A stretch of DNA of 64,000 nucleotides. It comes from Halomarina oriensis (GTDB lineage Archaea; Halobacteriota; Halobacteria; Halobacteriales; Haloarculaceae). The notes beneath the pieces are model-generated. The model did no database searches. It saw only the letters and a list, made by a program, of their open reading frames with translations, and had not been told where the DNA came from. Location of the stretch: assembly GCF_009791395.1 (NCBI RefSeq), contig NZ_WSZK01000015.1:372001-436000 (forward strand), given 5' to 3'. Shown one piece after another: positions 8,224 through 17,155 of this stretch (the stretch's first letter is position 1; each line of letters opens with the position of its first letter). A program made the translations under genes and the position numbers.

Positions 8224-9026
8224 TGCTCGGCCCCGGCCTGCTGGGCCTTCTGGGAGAGCCCCTTCTTGCTCTCGTCTTTCAACACGGTCCAGAGGCGCTG
8301 GACGAGGTCGTTGAACGCGTCGGTCGACATCGTGTCGTCGTCACGGGGCCGGGGGATGTCGTTGTCGACGATGGTCTTGAACGTCCCCGGTCGGGCGCTC
8401 ATCACGGCGATACGGTCCGAGAGCTGGACCGCCTCGTTGATGTTGTGGGTGACGAACAGGATGGTGGCGTTCGTCTCCCGCCAGATACGCAGCAGTTCCT
8501 CGCCGAGGATGAGTCGCGTCTGTTCGTCGAGTGCGCCGAACGGTTCGTCCATGAGGACGATGTCCGGTTCCATCACGAGCGTCCGGGCGATGGCGACACG
8601 CTGGTTCATCCCGCCCGAGAGTTCGGTCGGGTCGGCGTGTTCGAACCCCGAGAGGCCGACGAGTTCGATCATCTCCATCGCACGGTCGCGGGCCTCCCCT
8701 TTCTCGACGCCGCTACGACGCAGGCCGAACTCGACGTTCTCGACGACCGAGAGCCACGGGAACGTGCTGTGGTCCTGGAACACCATCCCGATGCGTTCGT
8801 CGGGGCCGGTGACCGGCGACCCCTCGATGGTCACCTCGCCGGCGGTCGGGTCGACCAGCCCGCCGATGACCTCGAACAGGGTCGACTTCCCACACCCCGT
8901 CGGACCGATGATGGAGACGAACTCCCCGCGGTCGACGGTGAGGTCGATGTCGTCAAGCGCGACGATGGTGCTGACGCGGTCGTCGCCCAGTCCGTACGTC
9001 TTCGAGATGTCGGTGATGTCGAGCAT
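8220..9026 (-). CDS. ABC transporter ATP-binding protein, NitT/TauT type
   Basis: The 268-residue ATPase starts MLDITDISKTYGLGDDRV. Walker A is GPTGCGKST, Q-loop VFQDHSTFPWLSVVENVEFGL, signature LSGGMNQRVAIARTL, Walker B DIVLMDEPFGALDEQTR, and H-loop FVTHNINEAVQLSDRIAVM. All catalytic residues are present. The ATG at 9026 overlaps the stop of the binding-protein gene by one base (TAATG). The longer open frame upstream lies inside the binding-protein gene and is not ATPase-like, so 9026 is the start. It energises the permease pair downstream. Confidence 0.93.
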   Translation of the reverse strand: MLDITDISKTYGLGDDRVSTIVALDDIDLTVDRGEFVSIIGPTGCGKSTLFEVIGGLVDPTAGEVTIEGSPVTGPDERIGMVFQDHSTFPWLSVVENVEFGLRRSGVEKGEARDRAMEMIELVGLSGFEHADPTELSGGMNQRVAIARTLVMEPDIVLMDEPFGALDEQTRLILGEELLRIWRETNATILFVTHNINEAVQLSDRIAVMSARPGTFKTIVDNDIPRPRDDDTMSTDAFNDLVQRLWTVLKDESKKGLSQKAQQAGAEQ

Positions 9027-10138
9027 TACAGCTGTGAGAGGTCGACGTGCTTCTCTTCGGGCAGGTACGACTGGTCGATGATCTCCGTCCACTCGACGTC
9101 CCGGTCGATGAGGTCGATGTTCTTCATCCCCTCCTCGATGGTCCGGAGGCCGCCGACGGAGAACCCGTTCTCCGTGTAGTACTCGTCGGGGCCGACGTTC
9201 TCGATGGCCGCCGCCATCACGTCGGCGTCGTAGCCCTCGTTGTGGGAGGCGAATATCTCGGCCATCTCCTCGGGGTTCTCCCGGACGAACTGGACGCCGC
9301 GAGCGCGAGCGCGCATGAACCCCCGAACCGCCTCCGGGTTCTGTTCGAGGACGTCCCCGCCCGCGATGAGACACGTCTGCTGGAACTCCTCGATGTAGTC
9401 TTTCGCCCAGAAGGCGACCTGCCACTGCTCCTCGCCGGCCTGCTGGGAACTGAACACGGGGTCGAGGTTCGCCGCGGCGGCGATAGAGCCCTTGTCGAGA
9501 GCGGTGAGACCCTCACTGACACCACCCATCGCCTGGAACTCGACGTCGTCGGGACTGATACCGTCGGCGCGTTTGACCGCGAGCGCCGAGGTGTTCTGCG
9601 TCACCGACCCGGCGCTGGTGTAGCCGACCTTCTTCCCGGCGAGGTCGGTGATGGAACTGACGTCCGACCCCTTCGGGGCGACCCAGTTGATCGTCCCCGG
9701 CGTGTTCGTCGCACTGCCGATGATGGTCAGCGGCGCGCCGGCGTAGTAGGCGTTGACCGCCGCCGGCGTCGCCACCTCCCCGAACGCGAGGCCGCCGGTG
9801 ACGACGTTCCGAACCGTCGTCCCGCCGCCCGACGACCCGACGAAGTTCTCGATGTCGACGCCCTCCTCCTCGAAGTACCCCTGGTCGAGCGCCGCCTGGT
9901 ACGGCGGGGAGTACATGAGGATGGGCCAGTGGGTCACCGTCGCCTCGGTGCTGAACGTCCCGCTCGACCCACCGCCGCTGCTGTCACCGGTGGTCTGTCC
10001 GTCGCCGCCGCCACCGCTGTCGTTGCTCTCGTCCCCGTTCCCGAGACATCCCGCGACGCTCGCTGCGAGTGCCGTTCCCGTCGCGCCTAGCACCGTCCGT
10101 CTGGTCGTGTTGCCACAACCCGTGTCACCCTGTTGCAT
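9026..10138 (-). CDS. ABC transporter substrate-binding lipoprotein, NMT1/THI5-like (NitT/TauT family)
   Basis: The 370-residue protein has a Tat lipoprotein signal: NTTRRTVLGATGTALAASVAGC, with the twin Arg and lipobox A-G-C, then a long Gly/Ser/Asp linker typical of haloarchaeal anchored binding proteins. The mature part has the NMT1/SsuA-like fold: YQAALDQGYFEEEGVDIE, then GGTTVRNVVTGGLAFGEV and ITDLAGKKVGYTSAGS. It is the first gene of the importer operon. A TATA-like GTTATAATGG (minus strand, 10191-10200) sits about 55 bp before the ATG. The ligand is unknown; an anion or heterocycle is likely for the family. Confidence 0.88.
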   Translation of the reverse strand: MQQGDTGCGNTTRRTVLGATGTALAASVAGCLGNGDESNDSGGGGDGQTTGDSSGGGSSGTFSTEATVTHWPILMYSPPYQAALDQGYFEEEGVDIENFVGSSGGGTTVRNVVTGGLAFGEVATPAAVNAYYAGAPLTIIGSATNTPGTINWVAPKGSDVSSITDLAGKKVGYTSAGSVTQNTSALAVKRADGISPDDVEFQAMGGVSEGLTALDKGSIAAAANLDPVFSSQQAGEEQWQVAFWAKDYIEEFQQTCLIAGGDVLEQNPEAVRGFMRARARGVQFVRENPEEMAEIFASHNEGYDADVMAAAIENVGPDEYYTENGFSVGGLRTIEEGMKNIDLIDRDVEWTEIIDQSYLPEEKHVDLSQL

Positions 10139-10190
10139 AGAATGCAGAAACACAGCGATTCAGGTATGGCTTTGACCGACACTTGTGGGG

Positions 10191-10201
10191 CCATTATAAC
10201 T
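10191..10201 (-). promoter_or_regulatory. Probable TATA box of the NitT/TauT-type importer operon
   Basis: On the minus strand the sequence reads GTTATAATGG, an AT-rich archaeal TATA-like element in an otherwise G+C-rich upstream region. Transcription would begin about 25 bp on, leaving a leader of roughly 30 nt before the ATG at 10138. Confidence 0.45.
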
Positions 10202-10351
10202 GTAGGGAAATATGATGACGAACGGGCCGTCCGCTTCTGCCAGGATTCCGCGAGGACCGAAGAGCGCACGCCGTCTCGTACGAGACCGAAAGGCGTCACG
10301 ACCGGACCACCGAACGGGACGTCGGCCACCGGTCCGCAGCGAGCGCCCACT

Positions 10352-10996
10352 TCACCTCTCGTACGCGACGATTCGGAGCGACCCGTTGTCCGTCCGGAGG
10401 GTGAGCCGGTTCGACCCGTCGCCGACGGTGCCGCTGGCGGTCCCGGCGGTCTCGTCGACCTCGAAGTCGAACCCTTCGACGGTGAGCGACCCGTTGTCGG
10501 TCGTCGCTTCGACCGTCGCGTCGAGCGCAGGCGAGAGCGCCACCTGCAACGACCCGTTGGCGGTCTGGAACCGGGCCTCGTCGGTGATGGCGGTCACGGC
10601 GACGTCGAACGAGCCGTTGTCGGTCTCGACGCGCGTCACCGGCAGACCGCGGGGGTACCGGACGTCGAGACCGACGCTGACCGACGCGCTCGCGGCGGCC
10701 TCCCGCACCTGCCGGGTGAGCAGGAGTTCGCCGTCGTTCTCCACGGCGACCACCTCGACGCCCTCGATGGCCTCCTGCGACGGGCCGCTGACGGTGGCGG
10801 TCACGTCGAGGACGTCGCCGTCGTACGGGGCGAGACCGACGCTCCCGTTGTCGAGGGCGACCGCGAGCGGCGTGTCCGTCGGGACCTCGAACGTCGCTTC
10901 GGTCGTCCGTGACTCCCGACTCCGGAGGACGCGCTGACACCCGGCGAGCGACGTCGCGCCGGCGGCGAGACCTGCGAGGACCAGGCGGCGGTGCAT
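10352..10996 (-). CDS. DUF4097-type beta-helical lipoprotein
   Basis: The 214-residue protein starts with a short lipoprotein signal (MHRRLVLAGLAAGATSLAGC, lipobox A-G-C), so it is membrane-anchored and faces outside. The mature part carries five spaced copies of an (D/A)NGS motif: LDNGSV, TDNGSF, ANGSL, TDNGSL and TDNGSL, each starting a short beta stretch. This is the pattern of DUF4097 (putative adhesin, right-handed beta-helix). Function unknown. It is a single gene with no clear operon partner. Confidence 0.75.
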   Translation of the reverse strand: MHRRLVLAGLAAGATSLAGCQRVLRSRESRTTEATFEVPTDTPLAVALDNGSVGLAPYDGDVLDVTATVSGPSQEAIEGVEVVAVENDGELLLTRQVREAAASASVSVGLDVRYPRGLPVTRVETDNGSFDVAVTAITDEARFQTANGSLQVALSPALDATVEATTDNGSLTVEGFDFEVDETAGTASGTVGDGSNRLTLRTDNGSLRIVAYER

Positions 10997-11397
10997 GGTC
11001 GACAGTCACGTGACAGTCCTGAAGTACGTTTCGAGACGTCGTTAGCTGCGACCACGTATCGTGACGAGAACGCCGACACGCCCGCTCGCCGCTCTCGGCG
11101 GTCCGGTTCCGGCCGAGAACCGCGTCGGAGAGGAGCGTCGACGAAGCTGCGTCGACAGCTCGGCCTCACGCTCCCGACCGCACTCGTCACCGTCCCGCGA
11201 CTGGCCATCAGAGCGGTCAGAGCACGAGTCTGACGCGGCCGAACACCGACGACCGACCGGACGCCGTGAGACGGCGTTCGTCAACTCATTTCACTTTCTC
11301 GATGACCACCACGTCGCGTGGCGAAACCGCTGGGAGTTTCGGTCGGCGGGCGGCGGTGACAACTGCTTTGGGGACGCCGGGCCTGTGTCCGACACAG
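10997..11397. other. Intergenic region without a convincing gene
   Basis: About 400 bp lie between the divergent DUF4097 lipoprotein and aldehyde dehydrogenase genes. Frames on both strands are Arg/Ser-rich and look like G+C-driven noise. The region probably holds both promoters, but I see no clear TATA box or repeat. Confidence 0.5.
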
Positions 11398-12915
11398 ATG
11401 TCAAGCGACTCCGAGACGGCGACGGCACGGCGAGACGCGGTCCGAGAACGCCACCGGGAGACGGCCGACGAGGTCCTCCCCGAGCACACGGACCTGTACG
11501 TCGGTGGCGAGTTCGTCGCGGCCGACGCGGGCGAGACGTTCGACACTATCGACCCGACGACCGGCGAGGTGCTGGCGTCGGTCGCTCGCGGGACGGAAGC
11601 CGACGTCGACGACGCCGTCGAGGCGGCGTGGACCGCCTTCGACGAGGAGTGGTCGGGGGTCTCGGCGGGCCGCCGCCAGCGCGTCCTGACGAGCATCGCC
11701 GACGCCATCGAGGCGAACGTCGAGGACCTCGCGCGACTGGAGAGTCTCGACAACGGTAAGCCCGTCTCGGAGGCGAAGATCGACGTCCGCGGCGCGGCCG
11801 AGCAGTTCCGCTTCTTCGCGGGCATCGTCCGGGAGAACCCCGGCGAGACGATGAACGCTGGCTCCCGGTACGGGCAGGTCATCAAAGAGCCCTACGGCGT
11901 CGTGGGGCAGGTCATCCCGTGGAACTTCCCGCTGCTGATGGCGTCGTGGAAACTCGCCCCGGCGCTCGCGGCGGGCAACTGCACCGTCCTCAAGCCCGCC
12001 GAGCAGACGCCGCTGTCGGCGCTGCGACTCGTCGAACTCGTCGACGACGTCGTTCCCGACGGCGTCGTCAACGTCGTCCCCGGCTACGGCGAGGAAGCCG
12101 GTGCCGCCGTGACGGGCCACCCCGACGTCCGGAAGGTGGCGTTCACCGGGTCGACGGCCGTCGGCAAGCAGGTGATGAAGAGCGCCGCCGACACCGTCAC
12201 CGACGTCACGCTCGAACTCGGCGGGAAGAGCCCCGTCGTCGTCTTCCCCGACGTCCACCCGAAGAAGGCCGTCGCGCTCGTCAAAGCGGCCATCTTCTAC
12301 AACACCGGCGAGTGCTGTGAGGCCGGGTCGCGCCTGTTCGTCCACGAGGACGTCGCCGACGACGTCCTCGAAGGACTCGTCGCCGCCATCGACGACATGA
12401 CCATCGGCGACCCCCTCGACGAGGAGACGGACCTCGGCCCGAAGGTCTCACGCGAACAGGTCGACCGCACGCTGGAGTTCCTGGAGACGGCCAAGGAGGA
12501 CGGCGGCGAGTTCCTCGCCGGCGGCGGCCAACCGGACGACGAGACGCTCGCCGACGGCTGTTTCGTCGAACCGACGCTCATCGAGGGCCTCGACCACGAC
12601 AGCGAGGCCGTCCAGGAGGAGATTTTCGGCCCGGTCCTCGACGTGTTCCGCTGGGACGACTACGACGAGATGATGGCACTCGCTAACGACGTGGAGTACG
12701 GTCTCGCGGGCGGCGTCATCACCGACGACATCACGAAAGCGAACACGACGGCGCGCGACATCGAGGCGGGCTACATCTGGATCAACAGCTACCACGACCT
12801 GGTTCCGGGCCTCCCGTTCGGCGGCTACAAGCAGTCCGGTATCGGCCGCGAACTGAGCGCCGAGACCCTGGAGCACTACCAGCAGACCAAGACCATCAAC
12901 CTCTCGCTGCGCTGA
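11398..12915 (+). CDS. NAD(P)+-dependent aldehyde dehydrogenase
   Basis: The 505-residue protein has the usual ALDH length. The NAD-binding region includes VVGQVIPWNFPLLMASWKLAPALAAGNCTVLKPAEQTP and FTGSTAVGKQVM. The catalytic Glu lies in TLELGGKSPVVVF and the nucleophilic Cys in FYNTGECCEAGSRLFV (NTGECCxAG; the first or second Cys matches the catalytic site). The C-terminal FGGYKQSGIGRELSAETLEHYQQTKTI is the family end. The start at 11398 was chosen because upstream in-frame residues are not ALDH-like. It resembles betaine/phenylacetaldehyde-type class 1/2 enzymes. It stands alone, so the substrate is open. Confidence 0.92.
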   Translation: MSSDSETATARRDAVRERHRETADEVLPEHTDLYVGGEFVAADAGETFDTIDPTTGEVLASVARGTEADVDDAVEAAWTAFDEEWSGVSAGRRQRVLTSIADAIEANVEDLARLESLDNGKPVSEAKIDVRGAAEQFRFFAGIVRENPGETMNAGSRYGQVIKEPYGVVGQVIPWNFPLLMASWKLAPALAAGNCTVLKPAEQTPLSALRLVELVDDVVPDGVVNVVPGYGEEAGAAVTGHPDVRKVAFTGSTAVGKQVMKSAADTVTDVTLELGGKSPVVVFPDVHPKKAVALVKAAIFYNTGECCEAGSRLFVHEDVADDVLEGLVAAIDDMTIGDPLDEETDLGPKVSREQVDRTLEFLETAKEDGGEFLAGGGQPDDETLADGCFVEPTLIEGLDHDSEAVQEEIFGPVLDVFRWDDYDEMMALANDVEYGLAGGVITDDITKANTTARDIEAGYIWINSYHDLVPGLPFGGYKQSGIGRELSAETLEHYQQTKTINLSLR

Positions 12916-13171
12916 GTCCCGGAGACCGAAGACTCGTCCGACGGTCCTCAGCGTTCCCCGAGAACCCCCGTGAGGCGAGACGGGGCCACGCTCGCTCGAC
13001 GCCGCGTACGCTCCGTCGGGGTTCCAGTCACCGGCGTCCACACCGTCGACCGGGCGGTGAGCGTGGACGGCCGACTCCGAACACCGAATCGGAGGTATCG
13101 AGCCCTCTCGGTCCCGTCCGCTCGTGTTTCACTCGGCGAGGAGCCCGGGGAGCCTAACCGTTTAGGTGAGA

Positions 13172-13180
13172 GATTTAGTC
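13172..13180 (+). promoter_or_regulatory. Probable TATA box for the DUF7344-like gene
   Basis: GATTTAGTC is centred 28 bp before the GTG at 13204, which fits a leaderless haloarchaeal transcript starting at the start codon. Confidence 0.45.
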
Positions 13181-13203
13181 GTGTGTAGGTCAGTGGTTGT
13201 AGT

Positions 13204-13584
13204 GTGAAATACACGGATTCGGACGTGCCGCTGGCGGAGGCGGTGACGCTACTGGAGACGACGACGTGCCGGCAGGTCGTGGCGTTCCTCCTCGAAGTCG
13301 ACGGAGTCTGGGACGTCAGAACGCTCGCGGACGAACTCGTCCGACTCGACCCGACCCTCCCCCCGGATACGGAAGCGGACCGGAACCCGGTCGAGGAGCG
13401 AGCGATTCGGTTGTACCACTGTGCGCTCCCGAAACTCGCGGAGGCGGGCGTGGTCGAGTTCGACGTCGACGAGCAGACCGTCGCGCCGGCCGAGCGACTC
13501 GACGCGCTCGGGGCGCATCTCGGGGAGACCATCGACTACTCGGACGGCGGCGGCCGGTTCGGCGGCGTCTTCGCCAGTAGCTGA
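13204..13584 (+). CDS. Haloarchaeal DUF7344-like winged-helix protein
   Basis: A 126-residue protein from a GTG start (GTG AAA TAC ACG). The pattern is that of the small haloarchaeal DUF7344 group: VTLLETTTCRQVVAFLLEVDGVWDVRTLADELVRLDP, then ERAIRLYHCALPKLAEAGVVEFDVDEQTVAP. This looks like an HTH with an N-R/C-R-x-x-(V/L) helix, a LYH-x-x-LPKL-x-x-x-G-(V/L) helix and a wing. These proteins are presumed transcription regulators, with targets unknown. It is acidic and without membrane segments. It is convergent with the IclR gene, 121 bp apart. Confidence 0.7.
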   Translation: MKYTDSDVPLAEAVTLLETTTCRQVVAFLLEVDGVWDVRTLADELVRLDPTLPPDTEADRNPVEERAIRLYHCALPKLAEAGVVEFDVDEQTVAPAERLDALGAHLGETIDYSDGGGRFGGVFASS

Positions 13585-13624
13585 CACCGACTTCCGACGG
13601 CGTCGACGACCGGTTCGCACCCGT

Positions 13625-13641
13625 GTTCAGTGATACTGAAC
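13625..13641. repeat. Perfect palindrome between convergent genes
   Basis: GTTCAGTGATACTGAAC has 7-bp arms with a 3-base centre. It lies between the DUF7344-like stop (13584) and the IclR stop (13706). It has no following T-run, so it is a weak terminator candidate. The half-site GTTCAGT recurs at 14484-14490 in the IclR/importer promoter region and a variant GTTCACT at 14615-14621, so it could also be a regulator binding site. Confidence 0.35.
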
Positions 13642-13705
13642 GCCAGCGGTCGCTCGGCTTTCGTTCGTCGTCGCTGAACGCGGGGGCCGCCGGTAGTCTC
13701 AGCAC

Positions 13706-14452
13706 TCAGTCGGTCAGAGTCAGTTCGATCTGGTTCGCGGCGCTGATGACGAGACCGGGGAGGTCCTCTTCGAGTCGTTTCCCGGAGAACCGTTCGCCCG
13801 GTCCGAGGACGGAGATCGCTGCGGGAGGGTGATCGGGGAGGCGAACCGGTGCGGCGACCGCCCGCATCCCGGTGAAGGCTTCCCCGCGGTCGTACGCGAG
13901 ACGGCGGTCCGTTATCGTACGGAGTTCGTCGCGGAGCGAGGCGGCGTCGGTGATGGTCCGGTTCGTCCGCCGCTGCAGGCCGTCGGTTTCGACGTAGGCT
14001 TCGACCTCGTCGAGCGAGTACTGGGCGAGCACTGCCTTGCCCGCGGCGGTCGTGTGGAGCGGGAGTCGTGTCCCGAGCCTGACCCGGCGGTCGTTTCGCG
14101 CTGCGTCACAGACGTCCGCGTAGACGGCGTCGCCGTGTTCGGCGACGACGAGGGCGGTCGACTCGTTCGTCGAAGACGCTAGCTCCGCGAGCGGTGACCG
14201 TGCCGTCTGGTACAGTTCCATGCCGTCACGGACCTGCATGCCGACGTCGAGCAACCGGAGGCCGAGCCGATACCGGCCGTCCTCCGCGACGACGACGCCG
14301 AGTCGTTCGAGCGTGGTGAGATGGTTGTGGACAGACCCCTTCGAGAGGTCCAACTCGGTCGCCAGTTCCGTCACGCCGGCGTCGGTCCGCGAGGAGAGCG
14401 CGGCGACGATACGAAGGTTCGTACGTACGGCGCCGACGGGATAGTCGGGCAT
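13706..14452 (-). CDS. IclR family transcriptional regulator, probable galactoside regulon controller
   Basis: A 248-residue protein with an N-terminal winged HTH (LRIVAALSSRTDAGVTELATELDLSKGSVHNHLTTLERLGVVVAEDGRYRLGLRLLDVG, residues about 8-68) and a C-terminal IclR effector domain (LGTRLPLHTTAAGKAVLAQYS..., then AFTGMRAVAAPVRLPDHPPAAISVLGP). The ATG at 14452 begins just before the HTH; the longer frame upstream is not conserved-looking. It is divergent from the sugar importer, 300 bp apart, so it most likely controls that operon. IclR proteins (XacR, GfcR-like functions) are common sugar-pathway regulators in haloarchaea. Confidence 0.92.
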   Translation of the reverse strand: MPDYPVGAVRTNLRIVAALSSRTDAGVTELATELDLSKGSVHNHLTTLERLGVVVAEDGRYRLGLRLLDVGMQVRDGMELYQTARSPLAELASSTNESTALVVAEHGDAVYADVCDAARNDRRVRLGTRLPLHTTAAGKAVLAQYSLDEVEAYVETDGLQRRTNRTITDAASLRDELRTITDRRLAYDRGEAFTGMRAVAAPVRLPDHPPAAISVLGPGERFSGKRLEEDLPGLVISAANQIELTLTD

Positions 14453-14752
14453 CGTCGATATCTGGGTCCGACGGTACAAAACGTTCAGTATGGCAAAACA
14501 TACCGGAGCGACCGCTAACGATAACAACTGACTCCCCCAGGTTCGTCGAACAGCGCAGGGACGAATCAGCAGGCCCGAGAGCACCGAATTCGGCGGTTTT
14601 CTGTGTGAAAAACCGTTCACTATCGCTAAACACCTCGATTATAAATACGCCCGTTCACCACCTTGTATCCGCCCCAGAAGCCTTCAAACGACAGTTCTCT
14701 CCAAGCAACGCAAACATCTAAATACCCGCTCCACAAACGATTGTGATATAGC
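14453..14752. promoter_or_regulatory. Divergent control region between IclR and the galactoside operon
   Basis: This 300-bp AT-richer region holds two plus-strand TATA-like boxes (TTATAAATAC at 14639-14648; TCTAAATAC at 14717-14725, 32 bp before the ATG at 14753). It also holds an inverted repeat GTATG-6-CATAC (14488-14503) close upstream of iclR, and two GTTCA(G/C)T half-sites (14484-14490, 14615-14621). These are natural candidates for IclR operators. No ORF here is believable. Confidence 0.5.
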
Positions 14753-16132
14753 ATGTCAGACGATATCACAACCGAGGTCGATCGACGACGACTACTGAAG
14801 GGTGCAGGCGTCGCGGCGATGGCCGGACTCGCGGGCTGTGCGGGAACCGGTGACCCGAACGACGATTCGACGCAACAGAACGGCGGCGGTGGGGGCGGTG
14901 GCAACGGGACGAGCGGGTCGAGCACCACGGAGGGGCCCGCGATGGCCGACGCCGTCGAAGTCTGGGGCTGGGACGTCGCGGCGAAGTCCCTCGACCTCAT
15001 CAACGACCCCTACGTCGAGGAGCACGGCGGTGAGGTCACCATCACGCAGATCGGTCGTGCGGACCTGAAAGACAAGTTCAAGTCGACACTCCTCTCGGGG
15101 TCGGGCGCACCCTCGGCGGCGATGATGGAGAGCGTCGACGCCGCCTCGTGGGTCGACACCGGCGGACTGCGCGACATCTCCGACTGGCTCTCCGAGTCGG
15201 GCATCAAAGACGAGTTCGTCTCCGGGAAGTGGGGACCCCTCGAGAAAGACGGGAACACCTACGCGCTCCCCTGGGACGTCGGACCGGTGGGCACGTTCTA
15301 CCGGCGTGACGTGATGAGCGAACACGACATCGACCCGTCCAGCGTCGAGACGTGGGACCAGTACATCGAGGAAGGGAAGAAACTGCCCGACGACCAGTAC
15401 CTCCTCAACCTCCCGTCGAACGACTACGACGGGCTCTGGCGGATGATGTTCCGGCAGTTGGGCGGCCAGCCGTTCACCGAGAACGGCGCGGTCAACATCA
15501 ACTCCGAGAAGAGTCTGCAGGTCGCTCGTATCCTCAAGCGCATCCGCGACTCCGGCGTCGCCAACGACCTCGCGTCGTGGTCTTCGGGCTGGTTCACCGC
15601 CTTCGGCGAGGGGACGACCGCCAGTCTCACCGCAGGTGCGTGGATGGAAGGGACGCTGAAGGCCGAACTGGGTGACACCAGCGGGAAGTGGGGCGTCTTC
15701 AAGCCCCCCGCCATCGAGTCGGGCGGACCACGAGCGACCAACTGGGGTGGGTCGAACCTCACGATTCCCACACAGGTCTCCGACGAGACGGCCCGCCGCG
15801 CCTGGGACTACATGGCCTACACGCTCGGCCAGAAGGAACACCAGCTCACGATGTACGAAGAGTACGGTATCTTCCCGGCGCTGAAGTCGACCTACGAGTC
15901 CGACGCCTTCGACCAACCCAACGAGTTCCTCGACGGGCAGGAAGCCGGTCGCATGTTCGCGGATATCGCCCCGGAAATTCCGCCGTACCGCTACACCATC
16001 GACACCCCGGCGGTGACGAAGGCCGTCAACACGCACTTCCGGGACATGATGAACGGCGGGAAGTCGCCGAAGGAGGCCGTCGATGCGGCAGCACAGCAGG
16101 TCGCCGACCGAACCGACCGGGACCTCGCCTGA
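14753..16132 (+). CDS. Sugar ABC transporter substrate-binding lipoprotein (family 1)
   Basis: The 459-residue protein has a Tat lipoprotein signal (VDRRRLLKGAGVAAMAGLAGC, lipobox A-G-C), a Gly/Asn linker, then a MalE/UgpB-type solute-binding fold: VEVWGWDVAAKSLDLINDPYV, ALPWDVGPVGTFYRRDVMSEHDID, WMEGTLKAELGDTSGKWGVFKPPA, and the late FRDMMNGGKSPKEAVDAAAQQV helix. It is the first gene of the galactoside operon and is exported and anchored outside the cell. The enzymes downstream imply alpha- and beta-galactosides or galactose/galactonate as ligand. That is inferred from context. Confidence 0.9.
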   Translation: MSDDITTEVDRRRLLKGAGVAAMAGLAGCAGTGDPNDDSTQQNGGGGGGGNGTSGSSTTEGPAMADAVEVWGWDVAAKSLDLINDPYVEEHGGEVTITQIGRADLKDKFKSTLLSGSGAPSAAMMESVDAASWVDTGGLRDISDWLSESGIKDEFVSGKWGPLEKDGNTYALPWDVGPVGTFYRRDVMSEHDIDPSSVETWDQYIEEGKKLPDDQYLLNLPSNDYDGLWRMMFRQLGGQPFTENGAVNINSEKSLQVARILKRIRDSGVANDLASWSSGWFTAFGEGTTASLTAGAWMEGTLKAELGDTSGKWGVFKPPAIESGGPRATNWGGSNLTIPTQVSDETARRAWDYMAYTLGQKEHQLTMYEEYGIFPALKSTYESDAFDQPNEFLDGQEAGRMFADIAPEIPPYRYTIDTPAVTKAVNTHFRDMMNGGKSPKEAVDAAAQQVADRTDRDLA

Positions 16133-16141
16133 GTCCCGCCC

Positions 16142-17155
16142 ATGGCGACACAAGATACGGCCTCCCAAGCGACCCCGACCGCCAGGGACCGACTCCGGTT
16201 CGTCCGGCAGTCCGTCAGCCACCGGCTTCCGAACGCGGGGGAGGGGCTCGTCGGCTACCTGTTTCTCCTCCCGGCGCTGCTCGTGTTCACCGTCTTCCTC
16301 GGCTTTCCCATCCTCTACACGCTCTACCTCTCCTTTTTCCGGTTCGAAGGTGTGAGCAACGAGACGGTGTTCTGGTTCGACCTCGGCTTCTTCAGCTACG
16401 AACTCACCAGAATCGCCGATCTGACGTTCGTCGGACTGAACAACTACACGGCGCTGCTGTCGGACTCGCTGTTCCACCAGGCGCTGTTCAACACGACGTT
16501 CATCCTGCTCGTGCAGGTGCCGCTGATGGTCGCGCTGGCGCTGGTGTTCGCCGTCGCGTTGAACGCCTCGTTCGTCCGGTTCAAGGGCGTCTTCCGGACG
16601 GTACTGGCGCTGCCCGTCTCCGCGAACCTCGTCGCGTACTCGACGGTGTTCCTGTTGATGATGCAGGACGCCGGCCTCGTCAACTACGTGCTGACGAGCG
16701 TCGGTCTCCCGGCGATTCCGTGGCTCACCAGTTCGTTCTGGTCACGGATGACCATCGTCGGCGCGGTCACCTGGCGCTGGACGGGCTACAACATGATCAT
16801 CCTGCTCGCCGGACTGCAGACCGTCCCCCAACAGCTCTACGAGGCGGCCGAAATCGACGGTGCCAGCCGGTTCGAGAAGTTCCGGTACGTCACCATCCCA
16901 CAGCTTCGGCCGGTGTTGCTGTTCGTCGTCGTCACCTCGACCATCGGGACGTTCAAACTGTTCAGCGAACCGGTCATCATCAACGGCGGTGGCGCGCCGC
17001 TGGACTCGACCATCACCATCGTCCAGTACATCTATCAGACGGCGTTCATCGACTTCCGACTGGGCTACGCGAGCGCGCTCACCTACGTCCTCATCGCCGT
17101 CGTGAGCCTGCTCTCGGCCGTCCAACTCAACGTCGGAGGTGAGGGCGATGCGTGA
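16142..17155 (+). CDS. Sugar ABC transporter permease, MalF/UgpA type
   Basis: A 337-residue permease with about six helices, beginning GYLFLLPALLVFTVFLGFPILYTLYLSFFRF. The EAA loop is QLYEAAEIDGASRFEKFRYVTIPQLRPVLLFVVVTS, a close match to the MalF/UgpA consensus (EAAxxDGAxxxxxFxxItlP). It begins 9 bp after the binding-protein stop and overlaps the next permease by 8 bp. It forms the membrane channel with the MalG-type partner. Confidence 0.92.
   Translation: MATQDTASQATPTARDRLRFVRQSVSHRLPNAGEGLVGYLFLLPALLVFTVFLGFPILYTLYLSFFRFEGVSNETVFWFDLGFFSYELTRIADLTFVGLNNYTALLSDSLFHQALFNTTFILLVQVPLMVALALVFAVALNASFVRFKGVFRTVLALPVSANLVAYSTVFLLMMQDAGLVNYVLTSVGLPAIPWLTSSFWSRMTIVGAVTWRWTGYNMIILLAGLQTVPQQLYEAAEIDGASRFEKFRYVTIPQLRPVLLFVVVTSTIGTFKLFSEPVIINGGGAPLDSTITIVQYIYQTAFIDFRLGYASALTYVLIAVVSLLSAVQLNVGGEGDA

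Noticed and set aside
10153-10350. Small minus-strand frame upstream of the NitT/TauT-type binding protein
   Set aside because: It overlaps the likely promoter, has no domain, and its composition is noise-like.
14792-16477. Very long minus-strand open frame opposite the sugar-binding protein and permease
   Set aside because: It is antisense to clear ABC genes, Arg/Val/Glu/Gly-rich without domains. Such frames are common in high-G+C haloarchaeal DNA.
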